From: Hominenteromicrobium mulieris
GTDB lineage: Bacteria > Bacillota > Clostridia > Oscillospirales > Acutalibacteraceae
Assembly (NCBI RefSeq): GCF_020687165.1
Contig: NZ_JAJEQC010000004.1
Direction: 5' to 3' (one strand)
Length of the DNA: 64,000 nt
A model generated the notes under the pieces. It did no database searches. It was not told the origin of the DNA and saw nothing but the letters and a program-made list of their open reading frames with translations. Made by a program: the position numbers and the translations under genes. Of the stretch, positions 17,586 to 25,522 are shown one piece after another (positions within the stretch are counted from its first letter, which is position 1; each line of letters opens with the position of its first letter).

Positions 17586-18617
17586 TTAATTCCTCCATTT
17601 TACGCAGGACACATGAGGAACTTCCACGCAGCACAGCAACTTTCCCAATTGTCCGTTCGTATTTTCTCGAGAAAACACTTCCAACGTCCCCAACTCCTGA
17701 TTGGCTACTGCTACGTAGCGTCCATCTGGACTAATATGGAAGCTTCGGGGACACCAGCCACCAGTGGAGAATCTCCCCAAAGGATTTAACAAACCATTCT
17801 CCTTTTGAATCTCGAATCCTTGCAAACATCCCGGACCACGGACAGAAACATACAAGAACTTTCCATCCGGAGAAACATGAATATCTGCTGCTAATGAACT
17901 GTCCGGATCGCCCTTCTCCCTCAGAGAATATTCTCCCACTTGGTTCAATCTGTTATTCTGATACCGGAACACCAAAAGTGAACAATCCAATTCTGTTACC
18001 AGATACAGCCATTTTCCGTTTGGATGAAACGCGAAATGCCTCGGTCCCTGTCCCGCTCTTACCTGAAAGTACGGCTGTTCCTCATCAAGCATCAAGCCGA
18101 TTTTGGCATCCATCACAAACTTGTATAGACGGTCAGTGCCTAGATCTGCTACCAAAAGTCGGGAACCATCCGGCGTAGGCTGCGCGGAATGAATATGGGA
18201 CTTTTCCTGCCTAAGAGTATTGGAACCATGCCCCAAGAACTCCTTATAAAACATAACTTGTCCCGAAATAGCATTCAACCCCGTGAGTGTTCCTCCAGTA
18301 TATCCGGAAACATACAAACTGTTCCCGATAATCGTACAGTGGCACAATCCAGCTCCAGGTACTTCCTTATGCCATAAAACGCTTGATTCTTCTTTATTAC
18401 CCACAGAAAAGCAAGCCACACTTGCTCCATCGAGGATTTCTTCCACAACATACAAGCGATCTCCATGTGGCAGTACATAAGAAGGGTTTATTAACTTTCC
18501 AAACTGTTTCTTTCGTCGAAGAACCGCCCCATCGAAATTCCAAGAGCACACCCCATCCTCGGAGGGTTCTCCCGTGTATCTTCCGGTATAAAGTTCATAC
18601 TCCATAAATTCGTCCAT
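17586..18617 (-). CDS. Lactonase family (YbhE/Pgl-type) beta-propeller protein
   Basis: The 343-residue protein shows the repeated beta-propeller pattern of the 6-phosphogluconolactonase/YbhE group, including HIHSAQPTPDGSRLLVADLGTDRLYKF, GPRHFAFHPNGKWLYLVTEL, DIHVSPDGKFLYVSVRGP and PRSFHISPDGRYVAVANQ. Members hydrolyse sugar lactones or act on cyclic muconates. There is no signal peptide, so it acts in the cytosol. It lies 36 bases upstream of the SDR gene. A second ATG four codons in (MEYELYTG) is a possible start. The transporter operon upstream is separated from it by a terminator, so it is transcribed by readthrough or from its own promoter. Confidence 0.85.
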   Translation of the reverse strand: MDEFMEYELYTGRYTGEPSEDGVCSWNFDGAVLRRKKQFGKLINPSYVLPHGDRLYVVEEILDGASVACFSVGNKEESSVLWHKEVPGAGLCHCTIIGNSLYVSGYTGGTLTGLNAISGQVMFYKEFLGHGSNTLRQEKSHIHSAQPTPDGSRLLVADLGTDRLYKFVMDAKIGLMLDEEQPYFQVRAGQGPRHFAFHPNGKWLYLVTELDCSLLVFRYQNNRLNQVGEYSLREKGDPDSSLAADIHVSPDGKFLYVSVRGPGCLQGFEIQKENGLLNPLGRFSTGGWCPRSFHISPDGRYVAVANQELGTLEVFSRENTNGQLGKLLCCVEVPHVSCVKWRN

Positions 18618-18642
18618 CCCTACCTTTGGTCCTTAAAGAAGA

Positions 18643-18677
18643 CAGGAGCCTGCTCATGCGTATAGGGCAGGCTCCTG
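18643..18677 (-). terminator. Terminator between the ABC importer operon and the lactonase operon
   Basis: CAGGAGCCTGC pairs perfectly with GCAGGCTCCTG, with TCTTCTTTAA on the minus-strand side. It likely reduces but may not abolish readthrough into the catabolic genes. Confidence 0.75.
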
Positions 18678-18729
18678 AATTATCGCTAACTTACTATCCT
18701 GTTTTTCTGTTTTTCAGAAAAGAACGCGT

Positions 18730-18864
18730 TTATTGCTCATTCAATTCATCTAACAGAGGCTGTACCAACTGCATTTTCTCATCCACCCAGTTGCGCCAAT
18801 TTGTCTCCAAATCTCCGTCTTTCAAAATCAGCTGAGCATACTCTTCAGACAAATCCATGTTGGC
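18730..18864 (-). pseudogene. In-frame 3' remainder of the substrate-binding protein gene after an amber codon
   Basis: Directly after the TAG at 18867-18865 the same frame stays open for 44 codons (starting ANMDLSEEYAQLILKDG) and ends at TAA 18732-18730. The tail contains a W-x-x-W-V-x-E-K-M helix of the kind that closes LplA-type binding proteins, so it looks like the true C-terminus. There is no ribosome site for separate translation. Either the gene is truncated, the stop is read through, or the base is an assembly error. Confidence 0.7.
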
Positions 18865-20385
18865 CTAAGTCTTAGTACGAGAACTATAAAACTCATAATC
18901 ATATTCGCGTGGCAACAAAGTGGTTTCATCGCAAAGTTCATCTCGCAGCTGATAGAAATGAGAAATGGTATCTCGGGTCTCTTTAGTATAGTTGGGAGTC
19001 ACAAACTGGAAATCATCACCCAGAATAACGCCACCGAAGAACACATCGGCAGTAGGATATTTGCTTGCCAAAATAGAACCGGCATTACCAGTAATCTCAT
19101 TCGGAAGAAGGCTGACATATTCACCGTTTTCATCCCGCTTCCAATCTTCCCCTTCAAAACCCATATTGATAATTTCCTGACCTTCCTCCGTGCAGCAAAA
19201 ATCAAGAATATCCATGGCTCTCTCAAACTCTTCATCGGTAATGGTGGGAGAGAAAATGATGGATCCGTAGAAGTTCATGTCCTCACGATAATAATACTTT
19301 CCATCCTCACCTACTAACTGAGCGATATGCAGCGCTTCATCAGGGTCCAATCCAAGATTCTTCTGAAGTCCGTTTTCCATTCGGCTTTGAATCATATAGC
19401 CCATACCGTCATCTAAAACGATGCCTGCGGTGCCTCCGATGTAGAACTTTTCTGTACCTTCATATCGAGTCAAGGTGTAGAATTCAGGATCCAACAGTCC
19501 GCTGGTATAAAGGTTCTGATATTTCTTTAATCCTTCCAGAGTGCGCTCGTCCGCCGGCGCCCACTGGAACTGTCCACTTTCATCTTTGTAGTAGCCATCG
19601 CCGACATTGATGGATTGAGGGAAATATGTGCCGGGATAAATCTTAGGAACATCATATGTACGAATACTGATTGGTACCAGCTGGCTTCCTACATTACCCG
19701 GATCCTCTTCCTTGAACTTTGTGGCGATCTCTTCCAGCTCTGATGGGCTATATGTATCTTTGATTTCGACTCCACAAGCTTGCATCCAGTCTTTGCGCAT
19801 ATACAAAAGGGCATGATAACTTAATCTCTCAGAAGGACGGTGATTAGCGAAGATAGTTCTGAACAGTGTGTATGTACCACCCAGTTTTTCTTCCGCTACA
19901 GCTGCACCTGGAACGCATTCCTGACTTGCAGCTACGTTAGGCCAACGCTCTTTCCAATCGTCAGGGAAACGGTAAACTGCATCTTGGGCGGCGTAGTCAA
20001 CCAACTCACCGTAGTTGAATCCCCAGTGAGCCACATCGGGCATGTCTCCGGAATTAATCCAGATACGCAAGCGTTGACTCCAGTCTGAATCATCCATGGT
20101 AGCAGCGGTCAAGTCGAAAGTAGTGTTGAATTTATCCTGCCAAAACTGACCATACGCATCTCCGTCGTAGTTAATCTCATGACCCGTGATGCCCTCTTTA
20201 AACCAAGACAGCTCCACATGAGTGTCATATCCGGTCTTTTCTTCTCCTGTAGTAGACGATACCTCTGCGCTCTGCTGAGATGAGCTATTCTGACTTGCAT
20301 TCCCACCACAAGCCGCTGTAGACATCACCATGATAGTTGCTAAAAACGCCGTTATAAACTTTTTGCTTTTTTGCACTTCTTTCAT
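18865..20385 (-). CDS. Extracellular sugar-binding lipoprotein of an ABC importer (LplA-type), ended by an amber codon
   Basis: The N-terminus is a lipoprotein signal (KKFITAFLATIMVMSTAACGG, lipobox STAAC), so the protein is anchored outside the membrane. The body (SWFKEGITGHEINYDG, DMPDVAHWGFNYGELVDYAAQ, LRKDW-like MRKDWMQACGVEIKDTYSPSE) is typical of family-1 solute-binding proteins paired with LplB/YtcP permeases. As written it has 506 residues and ends in SSRTKT before TAG; the family is normally about 550, and the missing 44 residues follow in frame. The ATG at 20385 touches the AAAGG ribosome site, so the GTG at 20376 is the likelier start. The probable ligand is a pectin-derived oligosaccharide, judged from context only. 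Confidence 0.85.
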   Translation of the reverse strand: MKEVQKSKKFITAFLATIMVMSTAACGGNASQNSSSQQSAEVSSTTGEEKTGYDTHVELSWFKEGITGHEINYDGDAYGQFWQDKFNTTFDLTAATMDDSDWSQRLRIWINSGDMPDVAHWGFNYGELVDYAAQDAVYRFPDDWKERWPNVAASQECVPGAAVAEEKLGGTYTLFRTIFANHRPSERLSYHALLYMRKDWMQACGVEIKDTYSPSELEEIATKFKEEDPGNVGSQLVPISIRTYDVPKIYPGTYFPQSINVGDGYYKDESGQFQWAPADERTLEGLKKYQNLYTSGLLDPEFYTLTRYEGTEKFYIGGTAGIVLDDGMGYMIQSRMENGLQKNLGLDPDEALHIAQLVGEDGKYYYREDMNFYGSIIFSPTITDEEFERAMDILDFCCTEEGQEIINMGFEGEDWKRDENGEYVSLLPNEITGNAGSILASKYPTADVFFGGVILGDDFQFVTPNYTKETRDTISHFYQLRDELCDETTLLPREYDYEFYSSRTKT

Positions 20386-20481
20386 CCTTTCTTTTTGATT
20401 CTTGATGTATGTCGATCCGTCATTTTTAAATAACTATTAACTATCCTCCTCCTTTTTCTATATCTATCTGGAACAGTTCTA

Positions 20482-21372
20482 TTAAGCTTTCACCGCCCCC
20501 ACCATCACGCCTTGAGCGAAATGTTTTTGTAGGAACGGGTACACGCACATAACTGGCAAGATTGTTACGATAACTGCTGCCATTTTTACGCCCATATTAA
20601 AATTCTGCATTTGCTCCATAGCAGCAGCACTGGTTACGTTATTGACAATACTGGACTCCATCACAATGGATCGCAAAACTAACTGTAAGGGTTGCAGATC
20701 CGTATTACGAATAAAAATCAAGGCATTGTACCATTCGTTCCATCGATCCACCAAATAGAACAATGTCAAAGTGGCAATAATCGGTTTGGACAAAGGAAGG
20801 ATAATGTCAAATAAGATTCTCCATTCTCCTGCACCATCCAGACGAGCCGACTCTATCAAAGATTCCGGCAAAGACTGAAAGTAATTCCTCATAATCACAA
20901 AATAAAATACATTCACTGTTCCGGCCAGAACCACTGACCAAATAGTGTTAGTCAGTCCCATTTCCTTCATCTGCAAGTACAGAGGAATGATACCCCCATT
21001 AAAAAGCATTGTGAAGAGAATTCCGCCGATAATAATCTTTTTTCCTGGATAATTTCCTCGGCTGGTGCCATATGCCAACATTGTAGTCAAAAGCATGCTT
21101 ACCGGAACGCCCACCACTACCAATAAAAAGGAAGTGCGAAAACCTACCCAAATGCGGTAATCATTGAGAAGCACTTTGTAGCTTTGCAGCGTAGGCTGCG
21201 AAGGAAAGAGCATCAAAGGATTGTCTACGTATTCCTTTTGTGTGGCGAAGGAAATAGAGATGGCATTGACGAACGGAACAATGACCAAAAGCATCCATAA
21301 AGTCAACAAAACAACCACCACAACATCCACTGCATCGAACCGTTTTTTGTGAATCTGATTCTTTCTTTTCAT
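20482..21372 (-). CDS. Carbohydrate ABC transporter permease (YtcP/LplC-type)
   Basis: The 296-residue membrane protein has six predicted helices and the inner-membrane EAA loop (SLPESLIESARLDGAGEWRILFDIILPLSKP), which contacts the ATPase. I start at ATG 21372 because GAGGAGGTAG lies just upstream; the longer frame covers the end of the upstream gene. With the second permease and the lipoprotein it forms a sugar importer. The ATPase is not encoded here; such systems commonly share one MsmX-like ATPase elsewhere. Confidence 0.9.
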   Translation of the reverse strand: MKRKNQIHKKRFDAVDVVVVVLLTLWMLLVIVPFVNAISISFATQKEYVDNPLMLFPSQPTLQSYKVLLNDYRIWVGFRTSFLLVVVGVPVSMLLTTMLAYGTSRGNYPGKKIIIGGILFTMLFNGGIIPLYLQMKEMGLTNTIWSVVLAGTVNVFYFVIMRNYFQSLPESLIESARLDGAGEWRILFDIILPLSKPIIATLTLFYLVDRWNEWYNALIFIRNTDLQPLQLVLRSIVMESSIVNNVTSAAAMEQMQNFNMGVKMAAVIVTILPVMCVYPFLQKHFAQGVMVGAVKA

Positions 21373-21385
21373 TAACACTACCTCC

Positions 21386-22327
21386 TCAACCAAATAAACC
21401 GCTTCCGCCCAGTGCTTTTGCACCCCTGTCAGCAGCTACTAAAAATATGCAGTTTACCACAGAACGGAAAAAGCTGACAGCTGTTGAGAAACCGAAATCG
21501 GGTGTGGAGCCGAATGAAATGTTGTAAATGTACATATCTAAGATTTCAGATACCTCTTTTACTGCGGGGTTAGAAAGGTTAAAAATCTGATCAAACCCTC
21601 CAGACATCATGTTGCCCATCTGCAATACAAACATCACCGAAATAGTTGGGAGAATATTTGGAAGAGTGATACGGAAGATTTTCTGTATCCGAGAAGCTCC
21701 GTCCAGATCCGCTGCTTCATACTGGTCCATATCAATTCCCGAAATCGCTGCCATATAGATGATGGCGCTCCACCCAGCGGATTTCCAGTTCTCCGTAATA
21801 TACAGCAACGGCTGGAACAGTTTGGCGTTTCCTGTAAAGTTCACTGTCTCTCCTCCAAAAGACAGGATTAAACTGTTCAACAAACCGTCATAAGAAAGGA
21901 CATTGATTGCAATACTTGCCACAATAACCCAAGACAAGAAATGCGGGAATGTCAGCACTGTCTGCACAACTTTTTTGTATCGCTTCATTCTCAACTCGTT
22001 CATCAGCAGTGCCAATATGATAGGAATAGGAAATTGAAAGATTAATCGTCCAGCATTTATCCATAAAGTCGTCCCCACGGATTTTAAAAAAGATGGATCC
22101 CGAAACACGTATTGAAAATTCTCCAATCCGCACCAAGGACTTCCCCAAATTCCCCGCTTCATACTGTATGTTTTAAATGCCAACTGCAAACCAGACATAG
22201 GTCCGTAAGAAAAAACAATGAACCATATGATACCCGGTAGCATAATCAGATAGATTGCTTTGTTTTTCCAAATCTCTTGCCAAAGAGACTTTTGCTTTAT
22301 TGTTTTTTCTTTTTTTTCCACATTCAT
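21386..22327 (-). CDS. Carbohydrate ABC transporter permease (LplB-type)
   Basis: This 313-residue permease has six helices, the PGIIWFIVFSYGPMSGLQLAFK opening of LplB-like proteins and the EAA loop MDQYEAADLDGASRIQKIFRITLPNILP. It is the first gene of the importer operon. The start is taken at ATG 22327, with GAAAGGCGG just upstream; a GTG two codons later is spaced better from that site. A TATAAT at 22397-22392 and a motif shared with the GH28 promoter lie upstream, divergent from the sensor kinase gene. Confidence 0.9.
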   Translation of the reverse strand: MNVEKKEKTIKQKSLWQEIWKNKAIYLIMLPGIIWFIVFSYGPMSGLQLAFKTYSMKRGIWGSPWCGLENFQYVFRDPSFLKSVGTTLWINAGRLIFQFPIPIILALLMNELRMKRYKKVVQTVLTFPHFLSWVIVASIAINVLSYDGLLNSLILSFGGETVNFTGNAKLFQPLLYITENWKSAGWSAIIYMAAISGIDMDQYEAADLDGASRIQKIFRITLPNILPTISVMFVLQMGNMMSGGFDQIFNLSNPAVKEVSEILDMYIYNISFGSTPDFGFSTAVSFFRSVVNCIFLVAADRGAKALGGSGLFG

Positions 22328-22391
22328 CCGCCTTTCTGTTTTGGAATATTTGTCAAAAGTTTTTATGGAAATCTCCAAAATCTATGCTTAA

Positions 22392-22455
22392 ATTATATCG
22401 AAGAATTTTTCGTTTGCACAGGGACAATCTTTTGCACTTCTCTTACAAAATTAAG
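22392..22455 (-). promoter_or_regulatory. Importer operon promoter with candidate YesN-binding motif
   Basis: On the plus strand ACAAT (22424-22428), 15 bases, and TACAAAATTAAG (22444-22455) repeat exactly, with the same 15-base spacing, upstream of the GH28 gene. A TATAAT -10 (22397-22392, minus strand) has no good -35, as expected of an activated promoter. Confidence 0.55.
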
Positions 22456-22549
22456 ATTTCCCTAATTTTTTTCTTCTATATTATTTGAATTTGTGCTTTT
22501 TGTCGGTGCTTTCAGTCTTTGCTCTGTCAATAAATCGCAATTCTGTTAC

Positions 22550-22578
22550 TTTACATTTTTCTGTAGATAAGGTATACT
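22550..22578 (+). promoter_or_regulatory. Sigma-A promoter of the sensor kinase gene
   Basis: TTTACA (22550-22555), a 17-base spacer and TATACT (22573-22578) stand 38 bases before the ATG. Confidence 0.75.
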
Positions 22579-22616
22579 TGGCTAAATACTGTTCTTTCGT
22601 ACAAAGGAGATATTTT

Positions 22617-24380
22617 ATGACTGGTAAAAAAAGCATTTCTATCAAACATTTTCTGCGAATCAGTCTCGCAGTAATGCTCCTTTTTCTGTTTATTATTTCA
22701 ACACTATATTATCTGTTCATTTATACCTTTTCCCGGGATCAATTTGAAAGCTCTTTTCAAACTTTTTCTGAAAGTATAGAAGCACAACTTGACGCCCAGT
22801 TCCGCAACGTGGAGCACAGCGTTACACAACTCTCCTATTTTTCCAACATGCAAGAGATTCTCTTTAGCAAAAAGCCTCTTGTATATCTCAACAACATCTC
22901 CGGTTGCAACCAACTTTGGGGTTATTTGAAAACATCTCTGCCCATAATCACTGATGTTATTATCACCAGCCCCTACGGTCACACCTTTTATTCAGGTACT
23001 ACCGGAAAATGCCGCTATCAGAAATTTGCGGAAAAAATCATCCAAGAAAATAAGAATATGTCCCGTGAACCGTTCTTCCTCACCATTCCTCCCGAAGATG
23101 ATTCCAATCAACTACCTCAATTGGTCTATTGCTTTCCGGTATATAATACTCTGCTTTCAGGTTACATTTCCGATGAGTACGCATTAGGAATGGCATTAAT
23201 TGATGTCAATACATTGGTAGGTCTGTCCTCTTCGGAAAAATATGTTGGAGAAATCAAAGCCATCCTTTATCATAATAATATTGTTTATATCAGCAGAGAA
23301 GTATCTCAATTAGAAATGTCAGCTTTACATAAAAGAACCCCAGGCAAGTTTCGGATAGGTAACGTTGAATATACCTGCCACACAGTGATGTTGGAAAATA
23401 TAGACATGTCTATGATTGACATGGTTCCTACTGCTAATCTTTTGCAAAGCAGTGCTCAAATTCGAATTATCGCTACAACGGTTCTTTTAGGTACCTGCGC
23501 CTGTCTGATCTTCTCCACATGGCTTATTCAACATTATATCTCTAAACCAATAAACCAGATAATTGCAGATATGCAGGATATTCAAGCTGGAATAAGAAAA
23601 TCACTAACTCTGCCCAACCTCAGTGACCTTAGGTATTTGGCAGAAAGCATCAATCAAACACTGAACGTACTGGATATTGCCAATCGTCGGCAACTGGAAA
23701 TGTCCCATACGTTGTATCAAACCACACTGGCTCAAAAGCAAGCGCAGCTAAACGCATATAAAAATCAGATTAATCCCCATTTCCTTTTCAACACTTTAGA
23801 GAGTATGCGGAGTATGGCTCACCATTATCAGGTTCCTATACTTGAAAATATGCTCACCTCTTTATCCAGTCTTTTCCGATACAGCCTTCGGAGCAATCTG
23901 GTCGTATCCTTAAAAGAAGAGCTGAATCATGTGCAACACTATTTCAATGTAATGGACATGCGTTCCCCACTGCGCTATGAACTACGAGTAGATATTTCTT
24001 CGAAAGCACTATCCCATTCACTTCTTTCTATGATTTTGCAACCTATAGTTGAAAACTCCATCACTCACGGTTTTCAAAGAAAAAGAAAGCCCTGTATTCT
24101 TTTCATACAGGGCCAAGTAAACGAGGAAAGCGGTATTCTTCTTCTTAAAATTGCAGATAACGGAATAGGAATTCCTTTGGAAAAAATCCAAGAAATAGAA
24201 CAACGTTACTCTCAGGAAGGAGAAGCTCTCCATAACGACCACATCGGTCTTGATAATGTACTCCGCCGTTTGCATTTATTCTATGGAAAAGATTTTCGGT
24301 TTTCTTTACGCTCTCAAGAAAATCATTACACCGTCATTACTCTTTATATTCCTAATTTTCCTTCTGAACCCTCCCGATAG
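22617..24380 (+). CDS. Sensor histidine kinase, YesM family
   Basis: The 587-residue protein has a first membrane helix (LRISLAVMLLFLFIISTLYYLF), an extracellular sensor region of about 250 residues, a second helix (IIATTVLLGTCACLIFSTWLI), a HAMP linker, the His-kinase motif INPHFLFNTLESMRSMA with the phospho-accepting His, and an HATPase domain (MILQPIVENSITHGF, IADNGIGIP). AAGGAGATATTTT stands before the chosen ATG. YesM-type kinases pair with YesN regulators to switch on sugar import and polysaccharide breakdown. The partner gene is convergent and the two coding ends overlap by 37 bases. Confidence 0.93.
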   Translation: MTGKKSISIKHFLRISLAVMLLFLFIISTLYYLFIYTFSRDQFESSFQTFSESIEAQLDAQFRNVEHSVTQLSYFSNMQEILFSKKPLVYLNNISGCNQLWGYLKTSLPIITDVIITSPYGHTFYSGTTGKCRYQKFAEKIIQENKNMSREPFFLTIPPEDDSNQLPQLVYCFPVYNTLLSGYISDEYALGMALIDVNTLVGLSSSEKYVGEIKAILYHNNIVYISREVSQLEMSALHKRTPGKFRIGNVEYTCHTVMLENIDMSMIDMVPTANLLQSSAQIRIIATTVLLGTCACLIFSTWLIQHYISKPINQIIADMQDIQAGIRKSLTLPNLSDLRYLAESINQTLNVLDIANRRQLEMSHTLYQTTLAQKQAQLNAYKNQINPHFLFNTLESMRSMAHHYQVPILENMLTSLSSLFRYSLRSNLVVSLKEELNHVQHYFNVMDMRSPLRYELRVDISSKALSHSLLSMILQPIVENSITHGFQRKRKPCILFIQGQVNEESGILLLKIADNGIGIPLEKIQEIEQRYSQEGEALHNDHIGLDNVLRRLHLFYGKDFRFSLRSQENHYTVITLYIPNFPSEPSR

Positions 24381-25408
24381 GCTTCCGGAGTTTGCCCAAC
24401 ATATCGCTTAAATAGTTTCCCAAAATAGCTGTAATTCTCAAATCCTACCTCTTCCGCGATTTCTTGAAGCTTTTTTTCACTGTTTCGAATGAGATAAGTT
24501 CCATAATGAACGCGCACATGTTGAACAAAATGGATAACCGACATACCGGTCCCCTTTTTAAACAGTGTACAAAAATATGGTTCGGAAAAATGATACTTCT
24601 CCGCCACTGATTTAAGAGAAAACTCTTCATTCATATTTTTACAAAGATAAAACTGAATCTCTCCTACCTTTTCACTGCCGGAATATGAAAATCCCGCCCA
24701 CAATGCGTACCAAGCTTCTTGAAGCATTTGAGGTAAAGAATTTACTCTACTTTTGTGCACCCGACTGGCCCCCCACTTTTGATTACCCTCTTGAGGCATG
24801 TTGAGTCTAGTTATATGGGATTCTGCAGATACTCTCAGATATGCACCCCCGGTGTCTTTGACAAATAAAGGAATCCACTTTTCTTCTTTCAACACCTCCG
24901 GCACTTCGCATAGATGAGAGCAAAGGTACAACACCATTGTTTGGTAGTTTTTCAACTGGTCTTGAAGCGATCCCGCCTTACGCAAAATTTCTTCTGCACA
25001 ATCGTTCCATTCCACACTGACGAGATCATTTCTCTTCTCCAAATGAAGTGACAAAACTTTAGTAACACTATGGATATCTTCCGCGTTATAGGGCTTTAAA
25101 ATGTATTCCCACACATGCAGGCGAATTCCTTTTTGTGCTGCCTCAAAATCTTCATATGAGCTTATAAGTACAAACTCACAGTTAAGCCCCTTTACGCGAG
25201 ACATCTCAATGAGATCCAATCCGGAAAGTCCAGGCATTCGAATGTCCGTAAACACTACATCAGGTTCTTTTTTGCACAGGAATTCAAAAGCCTCGTCCGG
25301 ATCCGTAAACTGGCCTATAATAGAGAAACCTTCGTTGTTCCAATCAATGATTTCTGCCAGCCCTTGCAATGCCCACGGCTCATCATCAACGATTACAACA
25401 GTATACAT
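24344..25408 (-). CDS. Response regulator with AraC-type DNA-binding domain, YesN family
   Basis: The 354-residue protein starts with a receiver domain (MYTVVIVDDEPWALQG; phospho-Asp in VVFTDIRMPG; conserved Lys in YILKPYNAED). A middle linker follows, then a C-terminal pair of AraC helix-turn-helix motifs (LKSVAEKYHFSEPYFCTLFKKGTGMS and LQEIAEEVGFENYSYFGKLFKRYVGQTPEAYR). It is the partner of the convergent YesM kinase. Likely targets are the importer and GH28 promoters, which share a motif. It lacks the usual same-strand coupling to its kinase. Confidence 0.93.
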   Translation of the reverse strand: MYTVVIVDDEPWALQGLAEIIDWNNEGFSIIGQFTDPDEAFEFLCKKEPDVVFTDIRMPGLSGLDLIEMSRVKGLNCEFVLISSYEDFEAAQKGIRLHVWEYILKPYNAEDIHSVTKVLSLHLEKRNDLVSVEWNDCAEEILRKAGSLQDQLKNYQTMVLYLCSHLCEVPEVLKEEKWIPLFVKDTGGAYLRVSAESHITRLNMPQEGNQKWGASRVHKSRVNSLPQMLQEAWYALWAGFSYSGSEKVGEIQFYLCKNMNEEFSLKSVAEKYHFSEPYFCTLFKKGTGMSVIHFVQHVRVHYGTYLIRNSEKKLQEIAEEVGFENYSYFGKLFKRYVGQTPEAYREGSEGKLGI

Positions 25409-25454
25409 AAGTGTTCATCCTTTCCTGACATTCTAAAAATGACCTATAAAAAAG

Positions 25455-25485
25455 CAGAGCATCAGAAGCCACTCCTGATGCTCTG
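25455..25485 (-). terminator. Terminator after the GH28 gene
   Basis: CAGAGCATCAG pairs perfectly with CTGATGCTCTG, with CTTTTTTATAGG on the minus strand. It separates the GH28 gene from the response regulator gene. Confidence 0.85.
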
Positions 25486-25522
25486 TCTTTCTTTCCTAAT
25501 TATCGGGACTCCTGCATATCAA

